64,000 nucleotides of DNA, from NCBI RefSeq assembly GCF_020966635.1, contig NZ_JAJKFQ010000002.1, forward strand, positions 1,116,001-1,180,000, read 5' to 3'. Below the pieces are notes generated by a model, which was not told the DNA's origin, did no database searches, and worked only from the letters and a program-made list of their open reading frames with translations. Shown in pieces: positions 1 to 8,676 of this stretch (the stretch's first letter is position 1; the number at the start of each line of letters is the position of its first letter). Source of the stretch: Stieleria sp. JC731. Its GTDB lineage: Bacteria > Planctomycetota > Planctomycetia > Pirellulales > Pirellulaceae. The position numbers and the translations under genes were made by a program.

Positions 1-780
1 TTTGACTCGCTGGCCGACTTGCTCTTCACCGTCCTTTAGTGCGCCAATTCGACGGACATCGATTCGGCAAGAACTGTAGAACTTCAGTGCGCGACCGCCG
101 GGGGTCGTTTCGGGGCTACCGAACATCACACCGACCTTTTCGCGAATCTGGTTAATAAAGATGACCGCACATTTGCTTTTGGCAATCGCACCGGTCAGCT
201 TTCGCAACGCCTGACTCATCAAACGAGCTTGCAAGCCGACGTGGCTGTCGCCGATTTCGCCTTCCAATTCTTTCTTGGGGACCAAGGCCGCGACCGAGTC
301 GATCACGATGACATCGACAGCGTTGCTTTTGACCAGCATCTCGCAAATCTGCATCGCCTCTTCACCGCTACCCGGCTGGCTGACCAACAAGGTATCCAGT
401 TCGACGCCCAACTTCTTTGCCCAAGTCGGATCGAAAGCGTGTTCCGCATCGATGATCGCCGCGATGCCGCCTTCCTTTTGTGCTTCTCCGCAGACATGCA
501 ATGCCAACGTCGTTTTACCACTCGATTCCGGACCGTAAATTTCAATGATCCGGCCTCGAGGAATCCCTTGACCGCCCAAAGCCATATCGAGCGACAAGCT
601 ACCCGTTTGGATACCATGAATGTCGAGGTGGCTTGACGCGCCCAGAGGCATGATCGCCCCATCACCAAACGTTTTATCAATCTGTTGCAGGGTGGTCGCC
701 AAACCCGGTTCTCGTTCCAAAACCGCTTTCAACTTCGGATCGACCTTCGGAGCCTTGCTGGATGCTTTCTTCTTAGCCAT
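1..780 (-). CDS. recA: Recombinase RecA, 3' end cut by the window edge
   Basis: RecA forms the ATP-dependent filament on single-stranded DNA that drives homologous recombination and LexA cleavage. I translated the minus strand from ATG at 780: 260 residues lie in the window. Visible landmarks are Walker A GPESSGKT (residues 83-90), the catalytic glutamate region DAEHAFD (111-117), Walker B VIVIDS (157-162), and the L2/DNA-binding stretch ending in [20 protein letters not shown] (209-228). This is the canonical bacterial RecA order. The N terminus is lysine-rich ([10 protein letters not shown]) and about 10-20 residues longer than in E. coli. The C-terminal domain is beyond the left edge. It is transcribed away from the helicase gene that starts near 1228, so the two recombination/repair genes share a 447-bp divergent gap. 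Confidence 0.97.
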   Translation of the reverse strand, partial: MAKKKASSKAPKVDPKLKAVLEREPGLATTLQQIDKTFGDGAIMPLGASSHLDIHGIQTGSLSLDMALGGQGIPRGRIIEIYGPESSGKTTLALHVCGEAQKEGGIAAIIDAEHAFDPTWAKKLGVELDTLLVSQPGSGEEAMQICEMLVKSNAVDVIVIDSVAALVPKKELEGEIGDSHVGLQARLMSQALRKLTGAIAKSKCAVIFINQIREKVGVMFGSPETTPGGRALKFYSSCRIDVRRIGALKDGEEQVGQRVK

Positions 781-1227
781 GTTTTGCTTCCTTCTTTGCC
801 ACGTTGGAAATTGTCGGCGGTAAATGGTGCGGCGGGTGATCGTTCACACCTCCGTTCGTCCGCTCGGACCCCCCAGAGCGGACTGGTCGATATCACCGAC
901 CGTGAAACTTACCCGCGACTGCCAACAGTCACAACCAAACAAGCGTGGAAAACTTGTTGGCGACAATGGATTTATCGCGGTGCCGTGGACACGTGCGGTC
1001 AACAGGAACCGAATTCATTTTAATGGGCAGCCAATCTCTGCCCCTCGCTCGGAATCGATTCCCTGAGCCACATAACCGCCAGCAAGCTGAGTCGCATCAT
1101 TGCTATCAAAACGTTGATGCCACAGCGTCTTGTAACAGAACGCCGTCGCTAACTTCTACCGCACCGTCAGATGTGCGAAAAGCAGACTATCTGTTAGGTT
1201 GGCTTTGTCTTCTGCCAGCCCTATCGT
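781..1227. other. Divergent intergenic region between recA and the DinG-like gene
   Basis: This gap of 447 bases must hold the recA promoter and probably the promoter of the helicase gene. I found no convincing gene. I looked for an E. coli-type CTG-N10-CAG or Bacillus-type GAAC-N4-GTTC SOS box and found none I would defend; a lineage-specific LexA motif cannot be excluded. Confidence 0.5.
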
Positions 1228-3327
1228 TTGCCTGCCTGTCTTCTGTCAGAGCAGCCGAACAAATCTACCGATCCGCAAACCCCTCCGATCGAATTGTCTA
1301 CCGAAGAGCTGAATGTTGATTCGATCCTTGGCAGTCAGGGACGAATCGCTGCGCGGCTATCGGGTTACGAAGCTCGATCACAACAATTGGCGATGGCCGA
1401 AGCGGTCGCCGAAGCTCTTCGCACCGACAAACATTTGGTCGCCGAAGCTGGCACCGGAACCGGCAAGAGCTTTGCTTATCTCGTTCCCGCGATCTTGCAC
1501 GCTACCGGTGAACCCATCCAGCCGCGCAAAAAGGCTGAATCTGAACAGGGTGAAGGCGAAGCTCACAAACCTCGCGTGCTGATTTCGACACATACGATCA
1601 GCCTTCAAGAACAACTGATCGCAAAGGACCTGCCGTTACTTAACAGCGTGATCCCTCGCGAATTCACGAGTGTATTGGTGAAAGGACGCGGGAACTATCT
1701 TTCCAAACGTCGACTCGATCGAACGATGGCGAAGATGACTTCGCTGTTAAGCTCCGATCAACAGTACCAGCAGCTAAACAAAATCCGTGCGTGGACACGC
1801 GATTCCAATGACGGTTCGTTAGCAACCATGCCGCTGCGTCCCGACCGAGAAGTCTGGAACGAAATCCTCAGTGACACCGGTAATTGCCTGCGAAAGAAGT
1901 GCGATCACTTCAATGATTGCTTCTATTTCAAAGCTCGACGTCGCGCCCAAAACGCTCAGCTCTTGATCGTCAATCACGCGATGTTCTTCAGCGACTTGGC
2001 ATTACGCCGCGAAGGCGTCTCGCTACTGCCTCAGTACGACGCGGTGATCCTTGACGAATGCCACACGATCGAAGCCGTTGCCGGCGACCACTTGGGACTA
2101 CGTCTGACGAGCGGACAATTCACTTTCCTATTTGACCGCTTATACAACGACCGAAACCAGAAAGGGTTGTTGGTCGACAAAGACCTTAAAGGCCTGCAGT
2201 CTCTGGTCGATCGACTGCGTTTCGCCCACAGTGAATTCTTTGCCGATATCCTTGACTGGCTACGTGACCACGCCGGTTCGAACGGCCGAGTGCATCAGCC
2301 TGACATCGTTTCGAACCCCTTAAGCGAACCGATGGTGGAACTTGCCAAGAAGCTCTTTCAACAGGCCAACGGTCAGCGCAACGACGCCGATCGCTTGGAT
2401 TTCGAATCGGCACATGACCGGCTGATGCTGCTGTCGACATCGCTTGATCGCTGGCTTCGTCAACGCGATGAAGGCACGGTCTATTGGATCGAATCGACAC
2501 CAATGCGTTCGGGCATGGATCGCGTCGAATTGTCTTCATCGCCCATCGATGTCGGATCACAGCTTCGCGAGCACCTTTTCCAAAGCGAGGACATCCGAAG
2601 TGTCGTGATGACGAGTGCCACAATTGCGTCGGGTGATGACGACAACTTTGCGTTCTTCCGATCACGGGTCGGTTTGACCGGTGGCATGTCCGTCCGTGTG
2701 GGCAGTCCGTTTGACTATGCAAAACAATCCAAAGTCATCGTCGTCCGTGACATGCCCGACCCGTCACGTGAAAGGGATGCGTTCGAACGTCAACTGCCCG
2801 AGCAAATCAAGAAGTACGTCGAACTAAGCGAAGGTCATGCGTTTGTGCTGTTCACAGCCTACGGGTTGCTAAAGCACTGCGCCGCCCGATTGTCTCGGCA
2901 TTTTGCTCAGCGAGGCATCCCGCTCTATACACAAGGTGGCGATCAAAGCCGCACACAAATGGTTGACGCCTTTAAACGTGAACCGGGAGTCCTGTTCGGT
3001 ACCGACAGTTTCTGGCAAGGCGTTGACGTGCCGGGATCCGCATTGACCAATGTGATCATCACGAAATTGCCATTCGCTGTTCCGGATCACCCTTTACTGG
3101 AAGCCCGCTTGGAAGCGATCCGATCCGGCGGTGGTAACCCATTTGTCGAATACCAAGTTCCCGAAGCGGCGATCAAGTTCCGTCAGGGCGTCGGCCGATT
3201 GATCCGCACGCGTTCGGATCGCGGAATGGTTGTCGTTCTTGACCCACGGATTTGCACCAAACCTTATGGCAAAGTCTTTCTGGATTCGCTTCCAGAACAG
3301 CCAATCGAATTCGCGTCGATCAAGTAG
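1228..3327 (+). CDS. DinG/XPD-like superfamily 2 ATP-dependent DNA helicase
   Basis: Probable 5'-3' DNA helicase of the DinG/YoaA/XPD group, acting in DNA repair. Seen, numbering from TTG 1228 (699 aa): Walker A AGTGTGKS (74-81), an iron-sulfur-type cysteine group C220, C225, C231, the DEAH-like box DECH (276-279), and near the C terminus the motif VI sequence QGVGRLIRTRSDRG. Family members usually have four cluster cysteines, the first in the GRxNYLC motif. Here that motif reads GRGNYLS, so the first ligand appears to be Ser159. The start is uncertain: 1228 is a TTG without a clear ribosome site, another in-frame TTG is at 1294, and family similarity begins only around residue 34 (LGSQGRIAARLSGYEARSQQ). 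It is divergent from recA and followed by an intrinsic terminator. Confidence 0.9.
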   Translation: MPACLLSEQPNKSTDPQTPPIELSTEELNVDSILGSQGRIAARLSGYEARSQQLAMAEAVAEALRTDKHLVAEAGTGTGKSFAYLVPAILHATGEPIQPRKKAESEQGEGEAHKPRVLISTHTISLQEQLIAKDLPLLNSVIPREFTSVLVKGRGNYLSKRRLDRTMAKMTSLLSSDQQYQQLNKIRAWTRDSNDGSLATMPLRPDREVWNEILSDTGNCLRKKCDHFNDCFYFKARRRAQNAQLLIVNHAMFFSDLALRREGVSLLPQYDAVILDECHTIEAVAGDHLGLRLTSGQFTFLFDRLYNDRNQKGLLVDKDLKGLQSLVDRLRFAHSEFFADILDWLRDHAGSNGRVHQPDIVSNPLSEPMVELAKKLFQQANGQRNDADRLDFESAHDRLMLLSTSLDRWLRQRDEGTVYWIESTPMRSGMDRVELSSSPIDVGSQLREHLFQSEDIRSVVMTSATIASGDDDNFAFFRSRVGLTGGMSVRVGSPFDYAKQSKVIVVRDMPDPSRERDAFERQLPEQIKKYVELSEGHAFVLFTAYGLLKHCAARLSRHFAQRGIPLYTQGGDQSRTQMVDAFKREPGVLFGTDSFWQGVDVPGSALTNVIITKLPFAVPDHPLLEARLEAIRSGGGNPFVEYQVPEAAIKFRQGVGRLIRTRSDRGMVVVLDPRICTKPYGKVFLDSLPEQPIEFASIK

Positions 3328-3427
3328 TCATCGCGGAAAGCTTTTCGGCCTTTGAATCAAATCGGTGACCGGTATGTATTGCTACCTCCGGATGTTGATT
3401 TTCCGATGGGCTATCTACAAACACAAA

Positions 3428-3466
3428 AAGCGTCCATCGAACAAATCGAAGGACGCTTCCGTTTTT
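3428..3466. terminator. Bidirectional intrinsic terminator between the DinG-like gene and rpsT
   Basis: Arms AAGCGTCC (3428-3435) and GGACGCTT (3451-3458) pair perfectly. An inner TCGA/TCGA pairing extends the stem and leaves a loop of about 5 nt. On the plus strand the stem is followed by CCGTTTTTT; on the minus strand it is followed by TTTTTGTG. It lies between the convergent ends of the helicase gene (3327) and rpsT (3498), so it can serve both. Confidence 0.8.
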
Positions 3467-3497
3467 TAACTATCGAACCGAATCAGTCGCGTTGCAA

Positions 3498-3761
3498 TTA
3501 GGCGACGCTTTTGACCAACTTGTTCAAGCGGCTCTTGCTGCGAGCTGCGGCGTTCTTGTGGATCAAGTTCTTTGCAGCAGCTTGATCAAGACGTTTTGCA
3601 GCGATGCGGAATTCGGTTTGTGCTTTTTCGCTATCGCCCGAAGCGACGGCTTCACGAACTTTACGAAGCTGGGTACGCATGCGACTGCGGAGCCCACGGT
3701 TGTGTAGACGACGCTTCTCGTTTTGACGCAACCGTTTCTTTGCACTGGCAGTGTTTGGCAT
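3498..3761 (-). CDS. rpsT: 30S ribosomal protein S20
   Basis: Small-subunit protein that binds the 5' domain of 16S rRNA early in assembly. It is 87 residues long, the usual size, and starts [18 protein letters not shown], the S20 N-terminal signature. The rest is highly basic and helical, with the typical end [17 protein letters not shown]. It is a single-gene unit: convergent with the helicase gene and separated from it by the shared terminator, with a 437-bp gap upstream. S20 mRNA is often autoregulated in other bacteria; nothing specific for that is visible here. Confidence 0.96.
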   Translation of the reverse strand: MPNTASAKKRLRQNEKRRLHNRGLRSRMRTQLRKVREAVASGDSEKAQTEFRIAAKRLDQAAAKNLIHKNAAARSKSRLNKLVKSVA

Positions 3762-3963
3762 CTTTCTCTGTTAACTATTGCCGGAAAGCGTATGTATTTG
3801 TGTGTTTTGATGTCTGATCGGTTTCAATCGAGCCGCGTAGTATGGCGATCACCTGTCGACGTGTCCAGGGATAACTTTTCCCGCCCGCCCGATTGGGGAC
3901 CAGAAAAATCGCGTTTTGACCAACAAATCAGACCCTAAAGTCTTTGCTATCAACGCAGACTGA

Positions 3964-4044
3964 CGGTTGGGGCCCAGGTATAGCTGATTTGGAATCCTAC
4001 CAACCGAGGGGAACGCCGCCCTTTCTGAATCGAAGTCCCCTCGG
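3964..4044 (+). promoter_or_regulatory. Two overlapping, mutually exclusive hairpins upstream of cobA-hemD
   Basis: The gap 3762-4198 (437 bases) contains no gene. Inside it CGGTTGG (3964-3970) pairs perfectly with CCAACCG (4000-4006), and CCGAGGGGA (4004-4012) pairs perfectly with TCCCCTCGG (4036-4044). The two stems compete for 4004-4006, a switch-like geometry in a possible leader about 155 bases before the CobA-HemD start. I do not recognise a known riboswitch class, and there is no T-run, so function is a guess. Confidence 0.3.
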
Positions 4045-4198
4045 CCGCATCCGGATTTGCACTAAGGGAGCTGAGCTGGTTTGAATCGGTCTAAAAGCCC
4101 CGGTGACTTTGCCAAACCTGGCCAACACAGCTAAATCCAATTGAAAACGTGTCTCCCCTCCTGCACCATTTCGGTGGAATGGGTTCAATTGTATCGCT

Positions 4199-5704
4199 AT
4201 GAATCCCTACGTTTACCTGATCGGTGCCGGGCCGGGTGACCCGGATTTACTAACGCTGCGGGGGGCCACGGCGCTCGGACTCGTCGATGTGGTCCTTTAC
4301 GACGGGCTGAGTAACCCACAGATACTCTCTCACGCGCCACAAGCGGAACATATCAGCGTTGGTAAACACGGCCAGTCGCGGATTTGGAAGCAGGACGAAA
4401 TCATCGAGGAAATGCTTCGCCACACGAGCGAAGGAAAAATCGTTGCCCGATTGAAAGGCGGTGACCCAGCCGTTTTCGCCAGAACCGCCGAAGAAGTCGA
4501 CGCCCTAATCGAGGCTGGCGTGGGGTTCGAAATCATTCCTGGTATCACGGCCGCGTTGGCTGCCGGATCGTATGCCGGCATCCCAATTACGCATCGCAAG
4601 TTTGCTTCAGCGGTCGCCTTAGTCACCGGACATGAAGAACCCGGCAAAGCCGAATCCGCGATCGACTGGAATGCGTTGGCCCGATTTCCCGGGACGCTGG
4701 TGATCTACATGGGTGTGACCACCGCTTCGGTCTGGACCCAGGCGTTAATCGAAGGCGGAATGGATCCGGCCACACCGGTCGCTTTGGTTCGGCGATGCAG
4801 CTTGCCGGACCAACGTGCGATCTACTGCCGCTTAGACCAAATCACCGATCAACTCACCCCGGCAAGTCGTTTTCGCCCGCCGGTGATAGCCATTGTTGGC
4901 AAGGTGTCCGAGTTAGCCGAACCGATCGAACAACTACGCCGGCAATTGCCATTGGCAGGGCAAACGATCGCGATCACTCGGCCGCGTCACCAAGCCGATT
5001 CGATGGCGGCAATGGTTCGAGGACGAGGTGGCTATCCCTTGATCGCACCGGCGATTGAAATCGAATCGATCGAGCAAGATGCCGAGCTGGATGATGCGAT
5101 CGAGCAACTATCCAAAATCGATTGGTTGGTCTTCTGCAGTCACAACGGTGTCGCCGGATTCTTTGATCATCTAAAAGCGAAACAAGTCGATCTTCGCCGC
5201 TTATCACAATGTTTGATCGCTGTAGTCGGTCGAAAGACTGCCGAGTCATTGGCTAAGTACGGACTGTATGCCGATCTGATTCCTGATGATTTCAGTTCTG
5301 GTGGATTGATTGAAACGCTTCGAAACAAGTTTGATCGTCTAACCGGCCAACGCTTTATGCTGGTCCGTGCCAGCCGTGGCAGCGATGAATTGCCGGCCGA
5401 GCTAGCCGCTAGTGGCGCCAGCGTTCATGAAATCTGTACCTACCAGAACATCGACGTCGATCATCCGGATGGACAACTGGAAACCTTGTTGCTCGAAAAC
5501 AAGGTCGATTGGATCACTGTTACCAGCAGTGCGACCGCACGGAACTTGCATCGGCTTTACGGCGATTCGTTACGCAAGTCAAAGCTCGCTGCGTTGTCTC
5601 CGAAGACCGCTGAAGTGTTGCTTGACCTCGGTTACGATGTTGGCGCGGTCGCCGATCCCTACACGATTGAATCTTTACTTGACGCCATCGAGAGTAAGCG
5701 ATGA
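4199..5704 (+). CDS. cobA-hemD: Uroporphyrinogen-III C-methyltransferase / uroporphyrinogen-III synthase fusion
   Basis: One 501-aa polypeptide carrying two successive tetrapyrrole enzymes. The N-terminal half (about 1-245) is a SUMT (CobA) methyltransferase: VYLIGAGPGDPDLLTLRGA near the start, the GDPAVFARTAEE loop, and the PGITAALAAGSYAGIPITHR segment. It uses SAM to methylate uroporphyrinogen III at C2 and C7, giving precorrin-2 for siroheme or cobalamin. The C-terminal half (about 253-501) is a HemD domain beginning GQTIAITRPRHQADSMAAMV, which cyclises hydroxymethylbilane to uroporphyrinogen III. Such fusions are known in several phyla. Its stop overlaps the next gene's ATG (ATGA at 5701-5704), so the two are probably translationally coupled. 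Confidence 0.93.
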   Translation: MNPYVYLIGAGPGDPDLLTLRGATALGLVDVVLYDGLSNPQILSHAPQAEHISVGKHGQSRIWKQDEIIEEMLRHTSEGKIVARLKGGDPAVFARTAEEVDALIEAGVGFEIIPGITAALAAGSYAGIPITHRKFASAVALVTGHEEPGKAESAIDWNALARFPGTLVIYMGVTTASVWTQALIEGGMDPATPVALVRRCSLPDQRAIYCRLDQITDQLTPASRFRPPVIAIVGKVSELAEPIEQLRRQLPLAGQTIAITRPRHQADSMAAMVRGRGGYPLIAPAIEIESIEQDAELDDAIEQLSKIDWLVFCSHNGVAGFFDHLKAKQVDLRRLSQCLIAVVGRKTAESLAKYGLYADLIPDDFSSGGLIETLRNKFDRLTGQRFMLVRASRGSDELPAELAASGASVHEICTYQNIDVDHPDGQLETLLLENKVDWITVTSSATARNLHRLYGDSLRKSKLAALSPKTAEVLLDLGYDVGAVADPYTIESLLDAIESKR

Positions 5705-6012
5705 TACCGAAGCGATACAAAAAAATGCATCAAGACTTTCCCGAACTGATGCAAGCCTACGAGTCTTTTGGCAAGGCGGCCAAAGAAGCAGGGCCGCTAA
5801 CAGATCGAGAGGTGGCTCTGGTCAAGTTGGCGATCTCGTTGGGTGCCGGACTCGAAGGCGCCGCGCACTCCCATTGCCGCAAAGCTTTAGAAGCCGGATG
5901 CGAAGCCGATGACCTACGCCACGTGGCATTGCTAAGTGCCCCAACGATTGGTTTCCCAACAATGATGCGTGCTAAAAGCTGGGTCGAAGACGTCATTGAA
6001 AAGCAAGCTTAG
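5701..6012 (+). CDS. Carboxymuconolactone decarboxylase/AhpD-like family protein
   Basis: Small (103 aa) all-helical protein of the CMD/AhpD fold. Seen: the conserved stretch LTDREVALVKLAISLGAGLE followed by AAHSHCRKALEAGCEADDLR, with the usual helix after it. AhpD-type redox members have a CxxC pair; here the active-site position reads HSHC, with one cysteine preceded by histidine, so a thiol-disulfide AhpD reaction is unlikely as written. The gene overlaps the CobA-HemD stop by 4 bases and is followed after 60 bases by mobA, so it probably belongs to the same operon. Its substrate is unknown. Confidence 0.85.
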   Translation: MIPKRYKKMHQDFPELMQAYESFGKAAKEAGPLTDREVALVKLAISLGAGLEGAAHSHCRKALEAGCEADDLRHVALLSAPTIGFPTMMRAKSWVEDVIEKQA

Positions 6013-6072
6013 TGCGGATCACCATCGACGCCATCGTTCCTTAAGCTGACAACCAACCGAGGCCAAATTCCC

Positions 6073-6699
6073 ATGAGCCGACCAACAGAGCTACGGTTGC
6101 TCGGCATCGTCCTATGTGGCGGCCTATCCAAACGCATGGGACGTGATAAAGCGGGAATCCGGTTGCCCGTACCGATGCCCAAGGATCCGAATTTCCTGGG
6201 CGAAAACTTTCTCGAACACGCTGTTGCTCGGCTGCTGAAGGTCACCGATACGGTTCGAATCTCGGTCGCCAACCTTGATGTTGAACTTCCGTCCCGATTC
6301 AACCTGATCGCTGACGCCCCACCGTCTTGTGGTCCGATCTCGGGAATCCAGTCTTCGCTGACTTATGCTCGTGATCACCAATTTAGCGGTTGTATCTTCA
6401 CAGCCGTTGATACACCTTTGTTAACAGACAAAGACATTCACTGCTTAATCCGTGCGTATTCAGACGATCCGACAAAGGTCGTTTGTGCCGATGGCGGGGC
6501 CCAATCGAAATACGAACCGCTGATCGGAATTTATCCGACAGCCGTGATTCCGGTGATTGATCAATCGATTCTGCAAGGCGAATACGGCTTGCAGCGATTG
6601 CTAGACAAGATACCGACTCGCCGTATCGAATTGCCGACGGCTTCGATTCGCAACTTCAACACCCCGTCTGATCTTCAACACCTGCCCACCGATTCATGA
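6073..6699 (+). CDS. mobA: Molybdenum cofactor guanylyltransferase-like protein MobA
   Basis: MobA transfers GMP from GTP to Mo-molybdopterin. The 208-aa product has the NTP-transferase signature LGIVLCGGLSKRMGRDK around residues 9-25 (GG-x-S-x-RMG-x-DK, with the catalytic lysine). It also has a central SGCIFTAVDTPLL, equivalent to the metal-binding CD/VDxP segment. A CTP-using relative (MocA) is a weaker alternative. An ATG immediately follows a GAATTCCC-type leader at 6073. The stop overlaps the moeA start (ATGA 6696-6699), which supports the cofactor assignment. Confidence 0.88.
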   Translation: MSRPTELRLLGIVLCGGLSKRMGRDKAGIRLPVPMPKDPNFLGENFLEHAVARLLKVTDTVRISVANLDVELPSRFNLIADAPPSCGPISGIQSSLTYARDHQFSGCIFTAVDTPLLTDKDIHCLIRAYSDDPTKVVCADGGAQSKYEPLIGIYPTAVIPVIDQSILQGEYGLQRLLDKIPTRRIELPTASIRNFNTPSDLQHLPTDS

Positions 6700-7901
6700 A
6701 CGATTTGTTTGCCTTTTCCGATCCTGAATCTGCACTGCTTGCGATCGCTGACGATTTGGCTGTCGTTTCTGAATCTGAATCGGTAGGCGACGCCAATGGT
6801 CGCGTTTTGTCGCTACCGGTTCTGGCCGATCGCGATAGCCCCGCGGCGGATGTGTCGGCGATGGATGGCTACGCGATTCGTCTAGAAGATTTAAAACCCG
6901 ACACGGACATCCCCGTCAGCGACCAATGCCCACCTGGGATCGAACCTCCGAAAATGAAGCCGGGCCATGCGATTCGCATCTTCACCGGCGCGGTGATCCC
7001 CGATGGCTGCCAAGCGGTTATCAAACGCGAAGACGCTGTCGAATCTCCCAACAGCATCCGCTTTCCTCCGATTGCCGTCGAAACCACGGTTGAAGGCAGC
7101 CACATTCGACGTTCTGGCGAAAACGCCACGGCCGGTGAACAGGTTCTCGATGCTGGCCTGGTTGTGTCGTCGGCTCTTACCGCGGCGCTCGCCAACTTTG
7201 GAATCACCGACACATCGGTCTACCGAAAAGTCCGAATTGCGATTCTGACAACAGGCGACGAAGTCTTGCCGCCGGAAACGCAATCGCTGCACCCATGGCA
7301 ACTGCGCAACAGTAACGCCGTTGCGGTTCGTTCCATCATGTCTCGTTTGGCGTTCACCGAGATCGTGATGCAACAACATGTTGTCGACCAACGTGAGCAC
7401 CTGAATGAAGCTCTTTCGAATGCCTTGAAACTGGCCGATGTCGTTCTGATGACCGGAGGCGTTTCCAAAGGCGACTATGACTACGTGCCCGATGTGATCG
7501 CTGATGCCGGTGCCAACATTCGTTTCCATGGCCTGCCGATCCGCCCCGGTAAACCGATCCTGGGCGCCGTTTCCCAAAAGGGCAGTTTAGTTTTAGCGCT
7601 CCCCGGAAACCCTGTTAGCGCGACGATCAATTGCCACCGCTTTGCGGTTCCGTTGGTTCACAAAATGGCCGGCTGCAAGCTTTGGATGCCTCAGCCGGCT
7701 TTGGTCACTTTGGATCAGCCGATTCGAAAGGCGATCCCTTTACACTCGATGCTGCTCGCTCAAGTTACCGGATCGGGATCAGCGACTTTGGTTCAGACCC
7801 AAGGGTCCGGCGACCTCGTCGCGATGGCGAAAAGCGATGGCTACGTCTGTGTTTCACCTCACGAAGACTCACCCGGCCCCTGGCCTTTATTCCGCTGGTA
7901 A
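6696..7901 (+). CDS. moeA: Molybdopterin molybdenumtransferase MoeA
   Basis: MoeA inserts molybdate into adenylylated molybdopterin. The 401-aa length is standard. Landmarks are AMDGYAIR in the N-terminal part, the ILTTGDEVL motif, TGGVSKGDYDYVPD (the MoCF-binding signature), GLPIRPGKPILGA, and ALPGNPVSA. The C-terminal domain IV ends at PWPLFRW. It overlaps mobA by 4 bases, forming the end of the plus-strand cobA/hemD-CMD-mobA-moeA cluster. No moaA, moaC or molybdate transporter genes are nearby, so the remaining Moco genes must be elsewhere. It converges with the methyltransferase gene that ends at 7939, with 37 bases between. Confidence 0.95.
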   Translation: MNDLFAFSDPESALLAIADDLAVVSESESVGDANGRVLSLPVLADRDSPAADVSAMDGYAIRLEDLKPDTDIPVSDQCPPGIEPPKMKPGHAIRIFTGAVIPDGCQAVIKREDAVESPNSIRFPPIAVETTVEGSHIRRSGENATAGEQVLDAGLVVSSALTAALANFGITDTSVYRKVRIAILTTGDEVLPPETQSLHPWQLRNSNAVAVRSIMSRLAFTEIVMQQHVVDQREHLNEALSNALKLADVVLMTGGVSKGDYDYVPDVIADAGANIRFHGLPIRPGKPILGAVSQKGSLVLALPGNPVSATINCHRFAVPLVHKMAGCKLWMPQPALVTLDQPIRKAIPLHSMLLAQVTGSGSATLVQTQGSGDLVAMAKSDGYVCVSPHEDSPGPWPLFRW

Positions 7902-7938
7902 GTGGCCTTCGAAAACTGGTGCCGGTTGAACACATCGA

Positions 7939-8634
7939 TCAATCTTTTCGATGCAGTTCCATAATCCGAATTGGATGTTCCTTGTCGTCCTGCATCTGGA
8001 CTTTATGCTCGACATACTTGAAGGGCTTGGGTTTCAGCCATTCGCGAAATTCATTGCCGATGATGCGACAGGGGTCGCTTAACAATACGACGCCACCGGG
8101 TGCTAAATGCTGATCGATGCACTCGATCAATTCGGGCCAAAGTTGCCTTAGATAAGTGACGTCGCTGCCGAGCAAAATTGGGAACTGCTCTTCGATCCGA
8201 TCCATCCCAAAACGCAAGCGTTGGATGGTGCACCGCTGGCGAACGGCGTAGCTGCTCATCCGCACCAGATGCAGTGGATCTTCGACGCCATCGGTCAAAA
8301 CGACCTCCGCTCCTCGTAGGGCAGCCGCGATTCCCACATGTCCTGTACCACACCCGAGTTCCAAAACCCGTTTATCGGTCAGGTCGAACTGGCTCAGATG
8401 TTGGTCCAATCCTGCGGCGGCTCGCCAAGTCGTCGCCCAAAATGGATCGATGACTTCTTCTTCACCCGCGTCTTGTCGTTCACAGGCATCGACCAACATC
8501 GCGTCGGGATCACTGGCGACTGCCATTTGCCAGTCCTGCCCACCGACTTGGGTTTGTTGCCAGTGCCAATCCAACACGGCATCCGCTGCCGCGACCAATT
8601 CGTTGGGTATTTCATTGATATCTTGAGTCGTCAT
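7939..8634 (-). CDS. Class I SAM-dependent methyltransferase, METTL21/Nnt1-like
   Basis: 231-aa Rossmann-fold methyltransferase. Motif I is VLELGCGTGHVG (residues 90-101), the acidic residue ending strand 2 is in VVLTDG (111-116), and the post-I segment SDVTYL follows later. FWATTWRAAAGLDQHL before motif I resembles the WxAA-xx-L stretch of the METTL21/EEF2KMT protein-lysine methyltransferase group, and SDVTYL resembles its D-x-x-Y element. That suggests a protein substrate, but no substrate can be named. It is followed on the same strand by nothing obvious; the DUF721/DciA gene lies 42 bases upstream, so the two may be co-transcribed. Confidence 0.8.
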   Translation of the reverse strand: MTTQDINEIPNELVAAADAVLDWHWQQTQVGGQDWQMAVASDPDAMLVDACERQDAGEEEVIDPFWATTWRAAAGLDQHLSQFDLTDKRVLELGCGTGHVGIAAALRGAEVVLTDGVEDPLHLVRMSSYAVRQRCTIQRLRFGMDRIEEQFPILLGSDVTYLRQLWPELIECIDQHLAPGGVVLLSDPCRIIGNEFREWLKPKPFKYVEHKVQMQDDKEHPIRIMELHRKD

Positions 8635-8676
8635 TGCGGCGATCTTATCAGACCCGCCTGATCACTCCAATGAACC

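Noticed and set aside
945-1319. 124-codon plus-strand frame ending with a hydrophobic segment before the helicase gene
   Set aside because: It overlaps the helicase start in another frame, shows no family resemblance, and the hydrophobic piece (LLPALSFACLSSVRA) is too late in the frame for a signal peptide.
2186-2722. 178-codon minus-strand frame inside the DinG-like gene
   Set aside because: Antisense shadow with no motif; the helicase motifs cover the region on the plus strand.
3762-4198. Possible tRNA or cobalamin riboswitch before cobA-hemD
   Set aside because: No T-loop GTTCGAnTC with matching acceptor arms and no B12-box pattern was found; only the competing hairpins remain.
6891-7577. 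228-codon minus-strand frame inside moeA
   Set aside because: Antisense shadow; the plus-frame moeA is complete with all motifs.
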